Shown here one piece after another: positions 61,771-64,000 of a stretch of DNA of 64,000 bases. This stretch comes from Saprospiraceae bacterium (lineage in GTDB: Bacteria > Bacteroidota > Bacteroidia > Chitinophagales > Saprospiraceae). Numbering within the stretch: the stretch's first letter is position 1; every line of letters starts with the position of its first letter. The stretch covers positions 1-64,000 of the forward strand of contig JANQPA010000040.1 in the NCBI GenBank assembly GCA_028285545.1. Direction: 5' to 3'. The notes under the pieces were generated by a model that had not been told where the DNA came from, did not search any database, and was given only the letters and a program-made list of their open reading frames with translations. The position numbers were made by a program, and so were the translations under genes.

Positions 61771-62833
61771 TAGCATCTAGGATTGCGTTTACTACATTAG
61801 CTGTTGCATTAGCAAGTTTTGAGGAGGTCATTTTCTGGATAGCTATTTCTCTATTTTGATAAACCTTTTCGACACCTTCCAGTAATGTTTTAACAGACAT
61901 ATCCTCTTGAAAAAGGACATTGGAATAACCTGCCTTTTCAAAAACTGCTGCGTTTAAAATTTGATCGCCGCGACTGGCACTTTTGGGAAGAGGAATGAGA
62001 AGGTTGGGTTTTTTAAGGCTTAAAAATTCAAATATGGAGGTGGCTCCTGCCCTGGAAATAACTAAATCTGACATGGCCAAAAGATCAGGGAGTTCCTCTT
62101 TGGCATATTCGAGCTGAAAATAGCCCTCTTTTTCTATGGCTTTCTTGTTTCCTTTTCCACATAAATGACAGAGTTGAAATTTGCCCAAAAGATCATCAAG
62201 ACTCTCACGAAGCACTTCATTGATGGCTACCGCACCCTGGCTTCCTCCCATCATTAAAATCACGGGCAAGGAATTGGTAAATCCACAAATGGTCAGGCCG
62301 TTTTCCTGATTACCATGTAGCAGACTTTGACGAATAGGTAAGCCTGTCAAAACAGCTTTTTGTCCATTAACATGTGTTTTGGATTCTTCAAAATTCAGGC
62401 AAATTTTTCGGGCAAATGGAAGGGACAATTTATTGGCTAGCCCAGGACTAATATCGGATTCATGAATTACAACGGGAATTCTCAATAACCAGCCTGCCCA
62501 AACGACAGGGCAGGCTACAAATCCTCCTTTACTAAAAATAGCTTGTGGCCTAATTTTTAAAAGCATAAAAAGGGCCTGAAAGAATCCAGCTATTATTCTG
62601 AATACATCAGTAAAATTTTTGAAATCAAAATATCGCCGCAGTTTACCAGCCTGAATCCCATAATAGGGGATTTCCAAGGGTTCAATTAATCCACGCTCTA
62701 TGCCATTTTTTCTTCCAATATAAAACACCTGATGATCTTTTTTTTGAAGTAAATCAATAATGGCAATGTTAGGAGTAACGTGGCCAGCACTCCCCCCTCC
62801 TGTAAACACAATTTTTTTGGAAATTCTATTCAT
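61760..62833 (-). CDS. murG: MurG-like UDP-GlcNAc:lipid I glycosyltransferase
   Basis: 357 aa, GT28 family. N-terminal FTGGGSAGHVTPNIAII, lipid-side KLRRYFDFKNFTDVFRI, FSKGGFVACPVV and HESDISPGLANKLSLPFA; donor side GGSQGAVAINEVL, SDLVISRAGATSIFEFL and SASRGDQILNA. MurG adds GlcNAc to lipid I in peptidoglycan synthesis. The GKLRRYF and HESDxSxGLANK phrases resemble the Bacilli/streptococcal MurG branch more than the usual Bacteroidota protein. It is outside a dcw cluster, so it may be a second, acquired copy. Gene symbol given for family membership. Confidence 0.82.
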   Translation of the reverse strand: MNRISKKIVFTGGGSAGHVTPNIAIIDLLQKKDHQVFYIGRKNGIERGLIEPLEIPYYGIQAGKLRRYFDFKNFTDVFRIIAGFFQALFMLLKIRPQAIFSKGGFVACPVVWAGWLLRIPVVIHESDISPGLANKLSLPFARKICLNFEESKTHVNGQKAVLTGLPIRQSLLHGNQENGLTICGFTNSLPVILMMGGSQGAVAINEVLRESLDDLLGKFQLCHLCGKGNKKAIEKEGYFQLEYAKEELPDLLAMSDLVISRAGATSIFEFLSLKKPNLLIPLPKSASRGDQILNAAVFEKAGYSNVLFQEDMSVKTLLEGVEKVYQNREIAIQKMTSSKLANATANVVNAILDATKN

Positions 62834-62881
62834 TGTCCATGTTTAAACCAATTTTTTCATACTTATAATATTAAGCTACTC

Positions 62882-64000
62882 TTATTTTTTCACTATCCTA
62901 TTGGCAAAATCATCATTCCAGGTTTCTTCTATGATGCGAATTCGATTTTCATTTAAGAATTTAAAAATTACGGGTTCTTCTTCTAGGATAAAAGCTTGAT
63001 TTCCTTGATAGATCATAAGAGCTTCACCATAGCTATCTTTCAAATAAAGATTGTCATCTTTTACATAAATTTCCACTTCTCCTCCCTCTTCATACTCAAA
63101 AGTACCTGTAAAATGGCTAAGGTCAGCAACATTTATTGCTTGGGGTATAGGTTGGTGGCAAAATTTTTCAGTAAAAAACTGACATACAATTTCCTCAGCC
63201 AAACCCCAATAATAGACCTCATCGTACTCGCCCTGCCCTAAATTAGAAAGTATGATGATGTCTAAATCATGTGAAGGAATCTTCAAATATTCCGTGCCGG
63301 TAACTCCATTATGGTAATAAAATGGAATATCATTACGATTAGGAAGCCACCATCCTAAACCATATCTAAAATAAGTTCTATCATTTAACTGCACTTTGCC
63401 AAACATCAGATTCTGGATATCTGGGCTTAATAGTTCATAATTATTCAAAGCAGCATTCCATCGAATCATATCTTCAATACAAGAATAAATGCCATCACCC
63501 ACGCCAATCTCTTCCTGTCCTACCCTCCAAATTTTCACTATCTCATCATTTTTTAAAGTATAACCCTGAGTCTGATTTGGGGTCACTTTAATTTGATCTT
63601 CAAAAAAGGTTTTTGACATCCCTAGTTTATCAAAAATTCTTTGCTGAAAAAAATCACGGTGATCCATTCCTGTGACTTTTTCTATGATAAAAAGAGCCAA
63701 AGAATAACCTAGGTTATGATACTTAAATTGTTCTCCAGGAGAAGCGAAAATAGAGTCTTCTAAAGAGGAGGACCAGAGCATTTCTTTGGTAACCAATTTC
63801 GGCCAACTGCCCTTTTTCAGGCTTTTCCATTCTTCATCTATCGGAGCCAGGCCTGCAGTGTGGGATAATAGCTGATTGAGTGTTAATTGCTTCCATTTGT
63901 CTGGTAAAGTATCGAGGTAGGATTCAATGGGTTCGTCTAATTTAAGGATCTCTTTTTCTACTAAAATCAAAATCCCCATCGCAATAAATTGCTTTGAAAG
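62882..64000 (-). CDS. Beta-lactamase-related serine hydrolase, 5' end outside the window
   Basis: The frame runs off the end at 64000; the visible 372 codons begin LSKQFIAMGILILVEKE, the segment that contains the Lys of SxxK in class C-like enzymes, so the true start and catalytic Ser lie beyond the window. An internal Met at 63979 is not the start. Further marks are LLSHTAGL, YHNLGYSL (Y-x-N) and YYHNGVTGTEY (H-x-G, replacing KTG). A C-terminal lipocalin-like part (FTGTFEYEEGGEVEIYVKD) is present. These proteins are mostly esterases or D-peptidases, not true beta-lactamases. Confidence 0.87.
   Translation of the reverse strand, partial: LSKQFIAMGILILVEKEILKLDEPIESYLDTLPDKWKQLTLNQLLSHTAGLAPIDEEWKSLKKGSWPKLVTKEMLWSSSLEDSIFASPGEQFKYHNLGYSLALFIIEKVTGMDHRDFFQQRIFDKLGMSKTFFEDQIKVTPNQTQGYTLKNDEIVKIWRVGQEEIGVGDGIYSCIEDMIRWNAALNNYELLSPDIQNLMFGKVQLNDRTYFRYGLGWWLPNRNDIPFYYHNGVTGTEYLKIPSHDLDIIILSNLGQGEYDEVYYWGLAEEIVCQFFTEKFCHQPIPQAINVADLSHFTGTFEYEEGGEVEIYVKDDNLYLKDSYGEALMIYQGNQAFILEEEPVIFKFLNENRIRIIEETWNDDFANRIVKK

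Overview
The window looks like chromosomal DNA from an aquatic member of the Bacteroidota. The evidence is an AT-rich genome with few clear Shine-Dalgarno sites, many Bacteroidota-type lipoproteins, a bamD-rpoZ pair, membrane-anchored AraC regulators, a PadR/FtsX-permease pair, DUF6503/DUF6265/DUF4932-type proteins, and a rhodopsin-blh pair with hydroxycarotenoid genes. Saprospiria or Cytophagia are plausible, but the class cannot be fixed from sequence reading alone. I see no rRNA, tRNA, CRISPR array, insertion sequence or prophage. Most genes are on the minus strand.

Layout. 1-1.3 kb: terminator, then rpoZ and bamD. 1.5-5.7 kb (+): DUF3137 protein, TraB/GumN protein, a carotenoid hydratase-like protein (CruF type), a CrtZ-type hydroxylase and a tail-anchored unknown. 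5.7-13 kb: VOC protein, a decayed esterase, a self-regulated ArsR/SRPBCC operon, a membrane AraC regulator, NTF2-like proteins and a PDZ-hydrolase. 13.5-25 kb: an alkaline phosphatase fused to VOC domains, two AraC regulators, an S9 peptidase and an adenylate cyclase. 24.6-30.5 kb: GntP permease, glyoxylate-type aminotransferase and a fused FAD/Fe-S 2-hydroxyacid dehydrogenase, which look like one carbon-acid utilisation module. 30.5-35.4 kb: TPR, GNAT, Tat-exported ankyrin-like, hydrolase and DUF4932-like genes. 35.4-36.2 kb: a gene graveyard with LysR and CBM9-like remnants. 36.3-39.3 kb: PadR plus orphan FtsX permease, with a clear operator. 40.9-42.6 kb: rhodopsin and blh. 42.9-48.7 kb: TonB-like lipoprotein, GH9, GT-C, polysaccharide deacetylase and sulfatase. 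48.9-53.8 kb: a tightly packed eight-gene minus-strand operon that contains a cysE broken by one in-frame amber codon. 54-64 kb: AraC, metallopeptidase, cyclophilin, an acyltransferase fused to a cyclic-nucleotide domain, an EndoU-lamin-tail protein, M1 aminopeptidase, MurG and a partial beta-lactamase-like gene.

How genes fit together. The rhodopsin has the D-T-E proton-pump motif, a green-type Met at the tuning position, and Gly at the position of bacteriorhodopsin Trp138. That is the fenestration by which xanthorhodopsins accept a carotenoid antenna. Blh makes retinal, and CrtZ plus the CruF-like enzyme would make hydroxylated carotenoids, so pump, chromophore and possible antenna are all encoded here. 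A class III cyclase (23.3 kb) and a CNB-fused acyltransferase (57 kb) suggest cyclic-nucleotide signalling.

Intergenic DNA is unusual. Many gaps hold 6-, 7-, 8- or 16-bp tandem repeats, long perfect hairpins and a dispersed element with a TTTTTTGACAC end. A hexamer (CAATNN) repeat forms the C-terminal tail of one protein and the signal-peptide core of another.
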